From NCBI RefSeq assembly GCF_028858725.1, contig NC_084781.1, forward strand, positions 6,332,513-6,396,512: a stretch of DNA of 64,000 bases. Direction: 5' to 3'. The position numbers were made by a program, and so were the translations under genes. The number at the start of each line of letters is the position of its first letter. Position 1 is the stretch's first letter. Origin of the DNA: Colius striatus. Taxonomy: Eukaryota; Chordata; Aves; Coliiformes; Coliidae. Below, piece after piece: positions 50,544 through 60,710 of this stretch. The notes below the pieces were generated by a model, which did no database searches, was not told where the DNA came from, and saw only the letters and a list, made by a program, of their open reading frames with translations.

Positions 50544-51000
50544 GTGTGGAACCACGTGAAGCTCCCCATCGAGGCGTCAGAGCTTTGCCTACTGCCACTG
50601 GAACAGCGAAGCTCATCCTCAGCAGTGTGGGACTGTGTGCCAGAGGCGGGCAGGGGGAAGCTCTCTAGCTTCCCTTCATCCCTGCTGGTGAGAGAGCACT
50701 TGTGGAAATAACTGCAGTTGTTCTGGGAGCAGGTGTTAAATGTGGGGGCACATTCCATGGAGGTGCCTCATCTTCTGTGGCAGCGGGTGGCCACGTGGCC
50801 AGTCTCTGTCTGCAGGGGTGCTGAGGCACTCGGAGTGCAATGGGAATCCTCTCGGGAGTGGGAGAGCCTGGGCACCTCCTGCCCTCTTTTTTTAGTCCCT
50901 GTGTTATGTTTCTTGCCGTTCTGGAATCCACTTTTACACCTGTAAATACTTTCTCCTTTTTTACTTCATTTTGCCTGCTGGTGTTTATTTCCAAGGCAGG
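50544..51000 (+). other. BUD13: BUD13 3' UTR (end uncertain)
   Basis: No AATAAA or ATTAAA is found in the few hundred bases after the stop. TGTAAATAC at about 50940 followed by T-rich and GTGTTTATTT sequence is the best place for a non-canonical 3' end, near 50960-51000. TGTAAATA is also a Pumilio-type site. Confidence 0.4.
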
Positions 51001-51759
51001 GGAAAGGAGGGTAAGTAACTGTGGGACTGCTGGGAAAGGACTGTTTGTGATGTCTACTGGGGCTCTGCCCAACAAATTGTGCTTCCAGGCCTCTTCCTCA
51101 AGATCCTCTGGTGGCCATTGGGTGTGGAGCAGGAGGTTGCTGCACCTCCGGTGCGTGTGGGGCGATGGGTTAAGCTTCACCCCGTCCTTTGGGGACAGAG
51201 CCCTTTCTGCTGCCGCTCCTTAGCGTGTGAAGCACAGAGTGCTGCTTGCAGCCTGTGCCTCAGGCTGGGAGAGGGATGGGCAGAGGTGGGAGTGAGCTGT
51301 GGTGTGGTGCTGTGTCTGAGCAGCTCTGGGGCTTGAAAGCTGTGCCTGTGTGGGTCCCGTTGCAGCCTGTTGGAAGGAGGATGGTTTGGGAGCGTGAGGT
51401 GATGCTGTGGCAGCCCCGAGGGATGTGAGCTGCTGGAAATGTCTGTGGTTTCCACTTGGTCTTTCCCCTTCTGTCACCGGAACCTGTACCTTTTTCCTCC
51501 TGTGCCTTGAGGCAGCTGCAGCCTTGACAAGCAGAGTTCCATTTGGCACGAGCTCACGGTTGCTCTTGCTGACCTGAGTGTTTCTATGTAGAGCAATGTG
51601 TGCTGTCTGAGCTGCAGGGTGGCTGGTCACCCTGGCTCCTGTGCTCTGGGGGCTGCACTGACACAGCAGTGGGGGATCCCTGGGAGGAGACGGGGGATGG
51701 AGGGGGAGCAGATCTCTTCATTAGCCCTTCTGAAGGACAGCAGCCCAGCTCCTGCCATC
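51000..51759. other. intergenic, nothing recognised
   Basis: Moderately GC-rich sequence after BUD13. No gene-like ORF, repeat family or RNA gene is visible. Confidence 0.6.
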
Positions 51760-51965
51760 CAGCACCAGCTCTGATTAGCTTTAACCATGCTCACAGACAG
51801 ACAAGAAGGACTGTGGGAATGTTAATTGAATTTGGAGGCCTGTCATTCAGAGTGGTGGCAAAGCAGCCAGCACAGCCATTGTTATGCAAACGAGGCAGAT
51901 AGAAAAATGATTAATAATTGCACAAATTAGAAATTACTGTAAACATCCTGCGAGCAGCGATAAGT
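51760..51965. promoter_or_regulatory. putative conserved enhancer with SOX/OCT composite site
   Basis: An AT-rich block, sharply different from the GC-rich flanks, containing GTTAATTGAATTTGG, CATTGTTATGCAAAC (51877-51891), ATGATTAATAATTGCAC and AAATTAGAAATTAC. No coding potential. The call as an enhancer is inference from composition and motif density. Confidence 0.45.
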
Positions 51966-51994
51966 CTGGGAGGAGGGTGAGGCAGAGGCTGTGT

Positions 51995-51998
<4 letters not shown>

Positions 51999-52027
<29 letters not shown>
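51999..52027. repeat. (GT)n microsatellite
   Basis: A pure run of about 14.5 GT units. Length is probably polymorphic. Confidence 0.95.
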
Positions 52028-52028
<1 letters not shown>

Positions 52029-52299
52029 ACAGGCAGCCCCCTGCGCTCGTTAGCGGCATTTAATTAGGAGCCAGGTGGCAGCTGGATGGGGTGGAGGGGG
52101 TGACAGGGATGCAGCTCGGGCACCGAGCCACACCTTTGAGTCCAGCTCTTGACTTCACACTCTGTGGCTTTTACAGAGAAGCCGCTCCTGGGGCCGTTTG
52201 CCCCTTGTCGGAGGCTACGGCCCGCTCCTGCTGCTCTGTGCCCGGTGCTGGGCAGCTTCACCCTGCCACGGGCACTGCTGGTGGCTGCCAGAGCGGGCT

Positions 52300-52560
52300 C
52301 GCTCCAGCAATTAATGAGCTGATTTGTCTGGTGTTTGGCTGCTAATTGCACAACATTATGTTCCCCCCCCACCCCGTTCGACTGCTTCACTTTTATACTT
52401 TTGACAGCACGATAATAACAATAATAGGCTTACAGTGGCTAATAGGCTTAGGTGGTGCGTGAGTTGTGTCAAGGACAGGCAATTAGGCTTGGCCTCACGC
52501 ATCATAATTAGATTTGTGTTGATGAGCTTGTCGCTGAGTGTGTGGCTGAGGCGAGGGGAG
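52300..52560. promoter_or_regulatory. putative conserved enhancer, AATAGGCTTA repeats and homeodomain sites
   Basis: An AT-rich block with CAATTAATGAGCTGATTTG, CTAATTGCAC, ATAATAACAATAATAGG, two copies of AATAGGCTTA (52423-52432, 52441-52450) and a related AATTAGGCTT (52481-52490). Its right part (52473-52545) shares an ordered motif series with 60608-60671. It has no coding potential. Confidence 0.5.
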
Positions 52561-52979
52561 TAACTCCCTGACGTGTGACAGCGCCCGTCCCCAGGCCCTG
52601 CGTTGGGTGGGTGCTGGTGGGACCAGCCCCAGCCACCACCCTCAGGGGTAACGAAGGGCTGTCCTGCTCCTATCCTGCTGCCCCTTGCCTGGGGCTCAGC
52701 GGGGCTGCTCCCCAGCCCTGCCTCTGGCTCGGGGTCTTCAATAGCTGCAGCCAGGTGGCTTCTGGCAAGTGATGCCGGTTTCCTGCTCACGTCTCTTGGT
52801 ATCCTTTAATTAAGAAGAGCCTGGGATCTGTCGTTCGGGCAGCGGCTCGGGGCTGCGGGCGCTCAGCAGGGCAGGATGGGAACGGGTGCTGGCCTGCAGC
52901 AGGAGCACGGGGGCGCTCCGGGACAGTGTCGGGGTGAAGCACTTTCCCCTCGGCTCCCTCCCACAGCCGGGCCACGAGC
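52561..52979. other. GC-rich spacer, nothing recognised
   Basis: Non-coding GC-rich DNA between two AT-rich blocks. No repeat family or gene is visible. Confidence 0.55.
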
Positions 52980-53440
52980 CTGACAGGTTAGCAATTGCAT
53001 ATGCAGATGTGCTCTTTCCCTAATTATTCCGTAATTAGGGACACGCAGCGATAAAAATCACTAATAATATTTACTCTAGACTGTTTTTTGAGTATCCTCT
53101 CTCTCTCTCATCCACCGAGTCTGGGTGGAAATAACTTTTGTGGATCCCAGTTAATGAATATTTGTAAAGGCGAGAGCGCCGGAATATCCAGAGGGCATCC
53201 TCTCTGCCGCCTCCTCGGTCTTTTCAGAGGGTGTTTAATATTTATGGTTGCACAGCCCGCTGAATCGAGAGCCACCCTCCAAGCCCCAGGAGCTCGGGGC
53301 CGGGGATATTTATGGCGCTTCCTCTTTCCCGTTTCAATTACAAAGACACCTCACATAATTAAGTGCTAATAACCTTGTTAATCTAAAATTGATACTCTTT
53401 TTTTTTTCTCCTGGCCATCCCTTAATAGAATTAAAAACAG
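52980..53440. promoter_or_regulatory. putative conserved enhancer with palindromic TAATTA pair
   Basis: An AT-rich block. CCCTAATTA (53018-53026) and its exact reverse complement TAATTAGGG (53032-53040) are separated by five bases. Other words include GCAATTGCATATGCA, ACTAATAATATTTAC, AATATTTATGG and CATAATTAAGTGC. It looks like a deeply conserved element, which cannot be tested here. Confidence 0.5.
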
Positions 53441-53589
53441 ATGAATGAGTGAGGGGAGGAGGTGTGGAGTGCCGGGACGGGGAGGGGGCTGTGCTCCTGC
53501 CCCGGAGCCCGGGGCTGGCACGGCCGTGCCGGGGCTGGTGCTCGCCCTGCCGAGGTGATGCCTTTCCCCTGCCCTCTTCACACCACCTC

Positions 53590-53790
53590 GGTTTGTCAGA
53601 CAAACACCATCTCCTAATGAAACTGTTTTGTGTTAATTAATTATGCATCGAGGCTCATTTCCATGCGCCGCCCGGCTCCGCTTCCCCTCCGCCGAGCCTT
53701 TGATCTGTCAGAGGCTAAACGGCAGATAAATAATCAAATTAAAAAGCAGCCTGGATGGAAATAAACACGGTTTAGGTGTGTTATCTGGTG
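53590..53790. promoter_or_regulatory. putative conserved enhancer with TCF/LEF-type site
   Basis: GTTAATTAATTATGCATCG (about 53633), CCTTTGATCT (53697-53706, a TCF/LEF core), CAGATAAATAATCAAATT and GGAAATAAACACGG occur within 200 bp. No coding potential. Confidence 0.45.
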
Positions 53791-55509
53791 CTTGGAGCGA
53801 GGCCCCGAGTCATGGGGCTCCCGGGCCAGGCCCTGCTGTGTGTGTGGGGCGTGGGAAGCTTCCCAACCCCACTGCCAGCCCCGGCCCTGGGCACTGAGCC
53901 AGGTCTCGGGCAGCCTCTGCCTCCTGGGACATGAGCACGCTCATCCCTTCCAGGAGAAGGAGGCCGTGGAGGGCTTTGCCCACACAAGGGTGATGACAAA
54001 AGTCTGTGGCATCTCTTCCAGACACTGAAAGGTCGCCCTGGCGGCTCTGGACCACGACCAGTCCATGCCCAGGGTAGCGGGCACGGCATCAGGATCGTTG
54101 AGCTCAATCTCTAACCATTTGTTCCACCTCAGCAGAGGCAGATGTTCATCCATATTCACTGGGGAGGCCCTTCAGCTGTGGGAACAGCAGCTGAGGCAGC
54201 CTGGGCTCCCCTTCCCATGCAGGACACAAGGGCAGCAGCCAGGACCCGTCCTCCAGCAGGACCGGGCCAGCCCGAGCAAGGCTGACTGACCGAGCATCTC
54301 CTGTGGGGACTGAGCCACGCTCTGGTTCCTGCCTGGGTCTGCTGTACCCCTGCTTGGCATCCCAGCTGTTAGCTGGGGATTCCGGGTTCTTGATGTCCTT
54401 CCTCGTCCTGCTCAGCCCAAAGCAAAGCTCTTCATCACTGTCTGAGCTCCTCGGTGCCTGTTGAGCACCAGGGGGGTTGTCGTGCCTGGAGATGACTCAG
54501 CAGATTCAGGGGGGCGTTTGTTGTATTGTGTTGGCTTCTCTTCAGGGTGTTTTGGTGGTGTTTTATCTCTAGCCCTGACTCCACTTTGCTGATCATAGCG
54601 AGCACAACTGGGATGTTGGCCAAATCCTGCTCAGGTGCTGTGCCACAAGGTCTCCAGCCTAAAGAAGAGCCCTGTCCTGGGCAGCAGGCAGAGGACACGG
54701 GCACCCCACATCCCTCTCTCAGCCAGCGCTGCTCCGGTGCTGCTGGTGAGCATCCACCACCTTCCCTGGTGCCAGGGCTGGGCAGGGAGGAGGGGGAGTG
54801 GCACTGAGGGGCTTCAGCCCAGGCTCCCTCCGCATCCCAAGTCCTGCCTCTCCCTGGGAGGCCGGGGTTTGTGTGGGCTGACGTGCCCGGGTGCCTTTGC
54901 AAAGCCAAGCCCGGCAGTGGCTCTCGGCGAGGCCGATGCCAGGCAGCCCTGGGCAACCTGCCCTTCCCCGCCGTGGCTCCCAGCCCCTTGCTGCCGGCTC
55001 GTCCTGCTGCTGGGAGCCTGGAGCAATCAAAGGGAGCACGCAGAGAGCATCGTCCCCTCCAGCCTTGCCCCAGGCCCTGCCTTTGGGCTTCTGAAGGCTT
55101 TGCTCCAGCGGTGTCGGTTCTCATTAATCCCCACATCAAAGCTGGAGCTGCCAAACATCCCAGAGAGATCCCGGCGGGTTCCGAGGCAGCGTGGCAGGCA
55201 GGGAGGGATCCGAGGCAGCGTGGCAGGCAGGGAGGGGAGGCAGAGGGCTGCACAGGGCAGAGCAGAGCAGCCATGGCAGCGGCCCTTCAGCTCTGCCGCA
55301 CCAAGCTGTGAGGGAGCTGTGCTGGGAAGGTGTGAGGTGTCCCCTGGACAAGGGGATGCCCTCTGAGCTCCCTCTGTGCAAGGAGGGAAAACACGAAACA
55401 GACAGCAGGGAAGGTGCTCCTGCAGGCGTGTTTCCCCACTGAGCTCTGCTGTGCTGTCACTGCCAGGCTGGGTTTCCCTGCTTGGCTCCGCCGTGGCTCA
55501 GCATCCCTC
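53791..55509. other. GC-rich intergenic sequence
   Basis: About 1.7 kb with no recognisable gene or repeat family. The only structure seen is a 29-bp tandem duplication at 55181-55235. Open frames on both strands lack family motifs. Confidence 0.55.
55181..55235. repeat. 2 copies of a 29-bp tandem repeat
   Basis: CCGAGGCAGCGTGGCAGGCA plus GGGAGG occurs at 55181-55206 and again at 55210-55235, without mismatch over 26 bp. Confidence 0.85.
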
Positions 55510-55680
55510 CAGCGAGCTAATCAGGTCAATGCATTTTTAACAGGGCATAGGAAATCTTTACATTTTTTTGTCAGACTCATTCTTCTCCCCACTCTCTCCG
55601 TAGGGGGCTGAATTATTTAACACCGAACACCAAGCAGAGTTGATTTCCCTTCGCCAGGCTGCTGACTGTGCACTTGACGG
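55510..55680. promoter_or_regulatory. putative conserved non-coding element
   Basis: An AT-rich block (GCTAATCAGGTCAATGCATT, TTTAACAGGG, GAATTATTTAACACCG) in GC-rich surroundings. Function is inferred only from composition. Confidence 0.35.
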
Positions 55681-55909
55681 CCGGGAGGATTGGCAGGTGG
55701 CTGCTCTGTGAGGTGAGTGAGCAAACGGCCCACTTCAGGCCGCTGCCCGATGCAGGGGGTGTCTTTCCAGGTTGGGAAGGGGCTGGAGGAGCGGAGCAGG
55801 AGGGAGGGGGAGCGGGCAGCCCCTGCCCAGCCGTGGGGCTGGTGGTTGCCCGTGGGTGGTGGGAGGGGCGGCCCGTCGCCGGGGACCGGGGCCGTGCGCC
55901 GTCGGGGTG

Positions 55910-56265
55910 CAGGTGATTATCTCACGTCGTGCAAACAGGCACAAAGGGCTGGCTTGTGTATCGGGGTTTATCTTTTCCATTAATGGCTTTCCAAATTGGT
56001 GGCAGTGGAGCAAAAAAACCCAATCTGAACTCGGAGCATGCATGATTACTATTGTAATAACCTCGGCTAATAAGAATATGATGTGGTGTTAGGCTGGGAA
56101 AGAAAACACATTTCTCATTAGCTTTTTGATTAATTACTCCACATAATTTCCTAAGGGGACATGCCTGGGACTGATTGCCTTTGCTTTTGACGCGTGGAAG
56201 TGGTTTACCTTCACTTAATAATTTTCTCGGTGACATTTTAATGGCAGTGCTCAATTAATCAATGG
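55910..56265. promoter_or_regulatory. putative conserved non-coding element
   Basis: A long AT-rich block with CCATTAATGGC, GCATGCATGATTAC, TTGATTAATTACTCC, CTTAATAATTTTC and CTCAATTAATCAATGG. It holds GGAAAGAAAACACAT (56097-56111), which recurs at 57467-57481. No coding potential. Confidence 0.45.
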
Positions 56266-57394
56266 TGGGCCGGAGGCAGCGCCGCCTCACCCGGGCAGAA
56301 GGCAAGCCCTCGTGCTCCCCTCGCGCTTCTGGGGGCTTCAGCTCCTTCTCCCCTTCGCCTACCCTTGTGCCAAGCTGGGGAGGGCAGGGTGAGGGCGGCT
56401 GCAGTGGCCTGTGTCCCTGGGTCCTCCCCTTCCCCCCGGCTGCCAAGGCCAGTGCTGCCGGGGCTCCAGCTGTCAGGAGGCAAATGTTTATGTGTCTTGG
56501 AAGAGACCAATTTCCTTCTGTGTGTTAGAGTATAAATGTCATATGGGAGCTGAAGTAGTGAGAGGTGGTTTGATGTTGCCAGGGTGGGAGCAGAGGGGAG
56601 CAAGCGGGGACTCCTCGGCTTCGCTCGCTGAGGAGGAAACGCCGCCATGTCTTCCCACACCGTGACCTTACCCAGAACGTTGGTCTGTGTTGAGTGTTTC
56701 GAGAGCAGCTGCTTGGCTGGCGATGGAGGCAGTGGCCTCGTCCTGCTCTCACTCTTGCTCCTGGTGGCACATCCTGCCAGCTCACCGCTCCTCCAGGCTT
56801 GCAACACACCAAACCAGGGCTGAGCAGTGTGCTGCTCACAGGAGGCTTTGTGCTGTGATGTCTGGGGCTGTGGTGGCGATGCACAGCACCTGCTGTGCCA
56901 CAGCTGCAGGGTGCCTGGTCCCCAGGGGCCGGGAGGAGAAGTGCTGGTGATGTTTGTGTTTCCATCCCCACATATGGATCAAAGCTGACACTAGTCAGCA
57001 ACACCTCAAGGATCAGACGGTTGCAGGTGAATCAAGGCCCTAAACTGTGATGTGCTTTTGTGTGTCAGTTGGCAGATGAGTCTGCAGCCTCCTTCTGCAT
57101 CGTGCTGCACTCCCTGGGTTTCCTGCTTCAGGCCGGGACAGCTTTCAATTCCTGCTTGCCACGTTGTGCTGACTCAGAGCAGGGTTGGGCAGAGGGGAGT
57201 CGGGGCTGTGGGGTGTCTGCGTTCCTGCTGCTGAAGCCTGTACAAACCCACCCAGGCAAACCCACTGCTGCCTTGTGCCAGCTGCAGCGACTGAGAGGGC
57301 CCTGCCAGGCACAGCTTGGGATGGAGGGGCGCAGCGGGGAGGCAGCACTCAATGCCAAGGGAGTCTTCTGCCTTGGCTTCTCTTTATTGTGATT
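56266..57394. other. mostly GC-rich intergenic sequence
   Basis: No gene or repeat family is visible. A short AT-rich stretch at about 56470-56585 (CAAATGTTTATGTG, GTATAAATGTCATATGG) may be another conserved element. Confidence 0.45.
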
Positions 57395-57560
57395 CTTTTT
57401 CTTTTCTCTCCTTCTCCTGGCCAGTGCCAGGCGAGTTGATGAATTATCCCAATATATATTCTGTCTGGAAAGAAAACACATATCATATATATCTTTGACA
57501 AGTTATTATTCTTCCTTATCAGAATATGTGTGCATCCAGCCACGCCATAACTCACCCTTC
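57395..57560. promoter_or_regulatory. putative conserved non-coding element
   Basis: A very AT-rich block: TTGATGAATTATCCCAATAT, GGAAAGAAAACACAT (57467-57481), ATCATATATATC, AAGTTATTATTC, AGAATATGTGTG. It is flanked on both sides by GC-rich sequence. Confidence 0.45.
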
Positions 57561-58189
57561 GCGTCGCTCATGCAGCCGGGCGCGAGGAGCGCGGCGGCTT
57601 CTCACCACTCCCGCGGCCCCGGCGTGGACAGGGGGGCTGCGTGCCCTGCCAGCTGGGGAGGGGGTCTGGGAGGAGATGTGAGCACTACATGAGGCTAATT
57701 CGGTGCCTGCCTCACCTCCAGCTGACTGCTGCAAATGAGATTTCAAGCCAAGGAGCTGGTGGAGGAGTTGGTGTGTGGTGCAGCGAGGCGGGCACCGGGA
57801 CGGCTGGCGCTCTGCAGGCAGCCATTGCCGGCACAGCCTCCCCAGCCCGGCTCGGGGGGCATAGACAGGACCTGGCTCCATCCCTCTGCGCTAGGTCTGA
57901 GCTCCCCTGCAGCCCCTGTCCTGCCCGGGGCGGGGGGATGGATGGAAATGTCTGCACAGATGAGGCAGCAAACACTTGTGGTGGTTTTCTTCTCCCTGTA
58001 ACGACAGCCCCGGAGTCTGAAATGAAGCCCAGCGGGGAAGCAGCTCTGCCTGGGCTGCAGGAGCACCGAGGACATGAGCTGCGGCACGGAGGCAGCCCTG
58101 GGGCTGCTGGGGGTGGGCTCCCCAAGGGTGGGAGGCACGGGGGTACCCCACACAAGGGCTGTGTGGGAGCTGCCTGTCCCCGCTGCGGA
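57561..58189. other. GC-rich spacer, nothing recognised
   Basis: No gene, repeat family or clear motif cluster is visible. Confidence 0.5.
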
Positions 58190-58370
58190 GCCTGAAATGT
58201 TTGACTTATTAAGATAATAGCTGTTCCATCTCCGTCTGCTTGAAACATGATCTAATAGGGATCTTATACCAAAAGTTGCTAAGCAGCTAGGACATGATTT
58301 ACTAATAGACTCTGAAAGTGCTGTAGCCGAGATGGGAGTTAATTTAGCGATTAGGAGTCGAGTGTAGGGA
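58190..58370. promoter_or_regulatory. putative conserved non-coding element
   Basis: An AT-rich block with TTATTAAGATAATAGC, ATGATCTAATAGGGATCTTA, ACATGATTTACTAATAGAC and GAGTTAATTTAGCGATTAGG. Its edges are abrupt against the GC-rich flanks. Confidence 0.45.
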
Positions 58371-59159
58371 GCGGAGCAGATCCCTGCCTGCAAAGGGCAG
58401 GGGGAAGCGTCGGGCTGCGCGAAGGCGACACAGCCCTCTCGTCTCCACACCTCCTTCCAGCGGCTGGGGCCGGGCTGCAGGAGGGGCAGTGCTGGCTGGT
58501 TTCCTCTCAGAGGTTGTATCCTTCCCCCCTCTGCATTTGTGGGTGTTGGTTGGTTTTGGCAGACGCCTGAGCCTGGTAACTGGGGAGAAAAATCCCTTGG
58601 ATGGGGGTGTGAGGCAGCGCTGGGCTGCCGAGCGCAGAGGGAAGCGTGCAGGGCTCATACCCGCCCCTCTGTGACTGGGTTGGTTCTTTTCAGCAGCAGC
58701 TGTGCATCCATATTTATTGAGGGGAAGGGAAGCGAAGCCGTTGGGGATGGCGGGAGAGCGGAACATGCTGTAATCACCCGGGCGGCTCGGCGGACACGCG
58801 GTCCCCGGCTCCCGGCTGCGGGTCACCGGGGAGGGCGGGCACGAGGCAGCGGGTGGGCTGTGGTGAGGATGGGTTCCTCTATGGTTAGAGCCGATTCCAG
58901 GGTGCAGCTGAGCTCCAGGAGCTGCTCCCAAATCCAGGGTGCAGTTTTTCCCAGCAGGAAATCCACCATCCTGCCCCGGAGGGAGCTTAAACCAAGGTGT
59001 GTGGGCAGGCAGCCGCGTAGGCACCGAGGCAGCCCCACGTCGCTGCTCCCCACCACCCCACTGCCCACAGCTCCTGGTGCCGGGATGACGGCAAATATTT
59101 GCGGAGCAGCAGGGCCCGAGCGGCGCGGGGTTCCCGCCGGAGCCAGCAGCCTCTCGGAG
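58371..59159. other. GC-rich spacer, nothing recognised
   Basis: No gene, repeat family or clear motif cluster is visible in this 0.8 kb. Confidence 0.5.
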
Positions 59160-59400
59160 GCTGGGATTAATTTGAAGGCATTTACTGGTGGAGTTTGCGG
59201 CGGGCGGAACAGTTTGCTTATTTCACACTTGTACGGCCACCTGCTACGAACTGTTTGCTCAGTTTCAAATTAATTAAAATCAACATAAAACAGATTGAAA
59301 ACATCCCAAGAAGGGGATGCTTGATTTGCTGGGAGGATATTGCAGCAGACGAGCCGAAGAGCTTTAAAGACGCTTTACCAGCGGGATGCGGGCTCTCGGT
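59160..59400. promoter_or_regulatory. putative conserved non-coding element
   Basis: GGATTAATTTGAAGGC, CAAATTAATTAAAATC and AACATAAAACAGATTG occur in an AT-rich island between GC-rich segments. There is no coding potential. Confidence 0.4.
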
Positions 59401-59559
59401 GCCGCAGGTCGGTGTCTGCCCCGTGCTGGGGACACCGTGACCCCGGGGCACCTCGGCTCATCACCCTTGGTCGCCAAGGCTGTGTTCCTGTGGGCTTTGG
59501 CTGCTTTATGGCCGTGCCCACCCCGGCGTGGTGCTGTGCGGTGCCTCAGCCCTTAGCGC

Positions 59560-59900
59560 AGCCGATTAGAGGCCTCCCAACAACAAACATCAAAGCTCCA
59601 ATTAACGGGGGCCGCTCGCGACCCTCTTGCAGAGCCCAGATAAGGACAGAAATTTCCCCTGGCAGATGGGTTTGTGTCGAGCTGCGTGTGCCGGGCGGTA
59701 AATGACCCGCTCCGTGCCGCGCCGGCGAGGGGCCGCCGACAATTAGGGTGCTCGTTGGGAAGCGGTTATCTGAAGGAAGCAGGCACGCTGCTGTTTAGCT
59801 GTCTCATATCCCAGTGGGAGGGGAAGCGGAATTAAAAACCCTCTCTTTTCAGAGGCATTTGAATCTGAAGGAGGATTCTTCCTTTATGCTCTGGCTTTTC
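59560..59900. promoter_or_regulatory. putative conserved non-coding element(s)
   Basis: CGATTAGAGG, TCCAATTAACGG, CAGATAAGGACAG, GACAATTAGGGTG and GGAATTAAAAACCC lie in AT-richer stretches. The boundaries are soft. Confidence 0.35.
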
Positions 59901-60129
59901 ATTTGAAGGGGCATCTCCTTCTATCCCGGTCCCTTCTTTGCGTGTGGCCGCCTGCGACTGAGAAGGAGGGAGAGGGGAAAGCTGGCTGGGCAGCTCGACA
60001 ACCTGATGAGGGTTTTAGTAGCTGGAAAGGTTAAAATGCCCCCTTCCCCTCCCCTCCCCTCTCCTCGGGGTGTGCAGGGGCTCCTGCCAGCTCCCACGAG
60101 CCCAGGAGACCCGCAGCACCGTGGCTGTA

Positions 60130-60310
60130 TTGATTCAATTATTCCCTACAATGTAATGCTCTGCATTTGTGTGATAGCAACAAACAGAGTTGAAAGACGT
60201 ACAGAAAAGAAATGATCTGAAAGTTAATATGGCTGAACGAGCAGCTCTGAATGAGAGGAGAGGGCGCTTTGGTTTTACACTGTAAAATCAATAGCCTGCA
60301 GAACAATGTG
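60130..60310. promoter_or_regulatory. putative conserved non-coding element
   Basis: ATTGATTCAATTATTCCC, GTAATGCTCTGCATTTGTG, GAAAGTTAATATGG and TGTAAAATCAATAGC occur in 180 bp of AT-rich DNA without coding potential. Confidence 0.4.
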
Positions 60311-60339
60311 CCGACTTCCTCCGGGGACCGGCGAGGACC

Positions 60340-60710
60340 CGCCTGAATCGATCGCTATGCAAAGTAATTGAATTCACGAACCCCGCATCGCCGGGTAATT
60401 GATGCTTCTTGTAATTACCTCCGAGTTCGGAGCTTTTAGGGGATTTCATGGGTTCCTGGCGAGGGAGGGCGCGAGGGGCGGGTTCCCGGCAGCGCCGGCC
60501 CGCAGCCGGGTGCTGGCGGCGGGGCCTGGGTGCTGCGCCCTGCAATGGGACGGGTTCCGTCCCAAGGGATCATCAGAGGCTTACGTGGAGCCTTGTTTAA
60601 GAAAAAGGGACAGGCAATTGAGCTCCGCAGACTAATTAGATTAAGTTGATGAGCTCATCAGTAATGTGTGGTAATTAAGATCAAGAGCTAATTGCGGGCT
60701 GTTTGATGCC
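60340..60710. promoter_or_regulatory. putative conserved enhancer, second copy of the ordered motif series
   Basis: GGTAATT (60394-60400) pairs with AATTACC (60413-60419) as an inverted repeat. From 60608 the series GGACAGGCAATT, TAATTAGATT, GTTGATGAGCT, TGTGTGG repeats the order seen at 52473-52545. Further TAATTAAG and GCTAATTGC follow. A GC-rich interval (60445-60590) splits the block. Confidence 0.5.
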
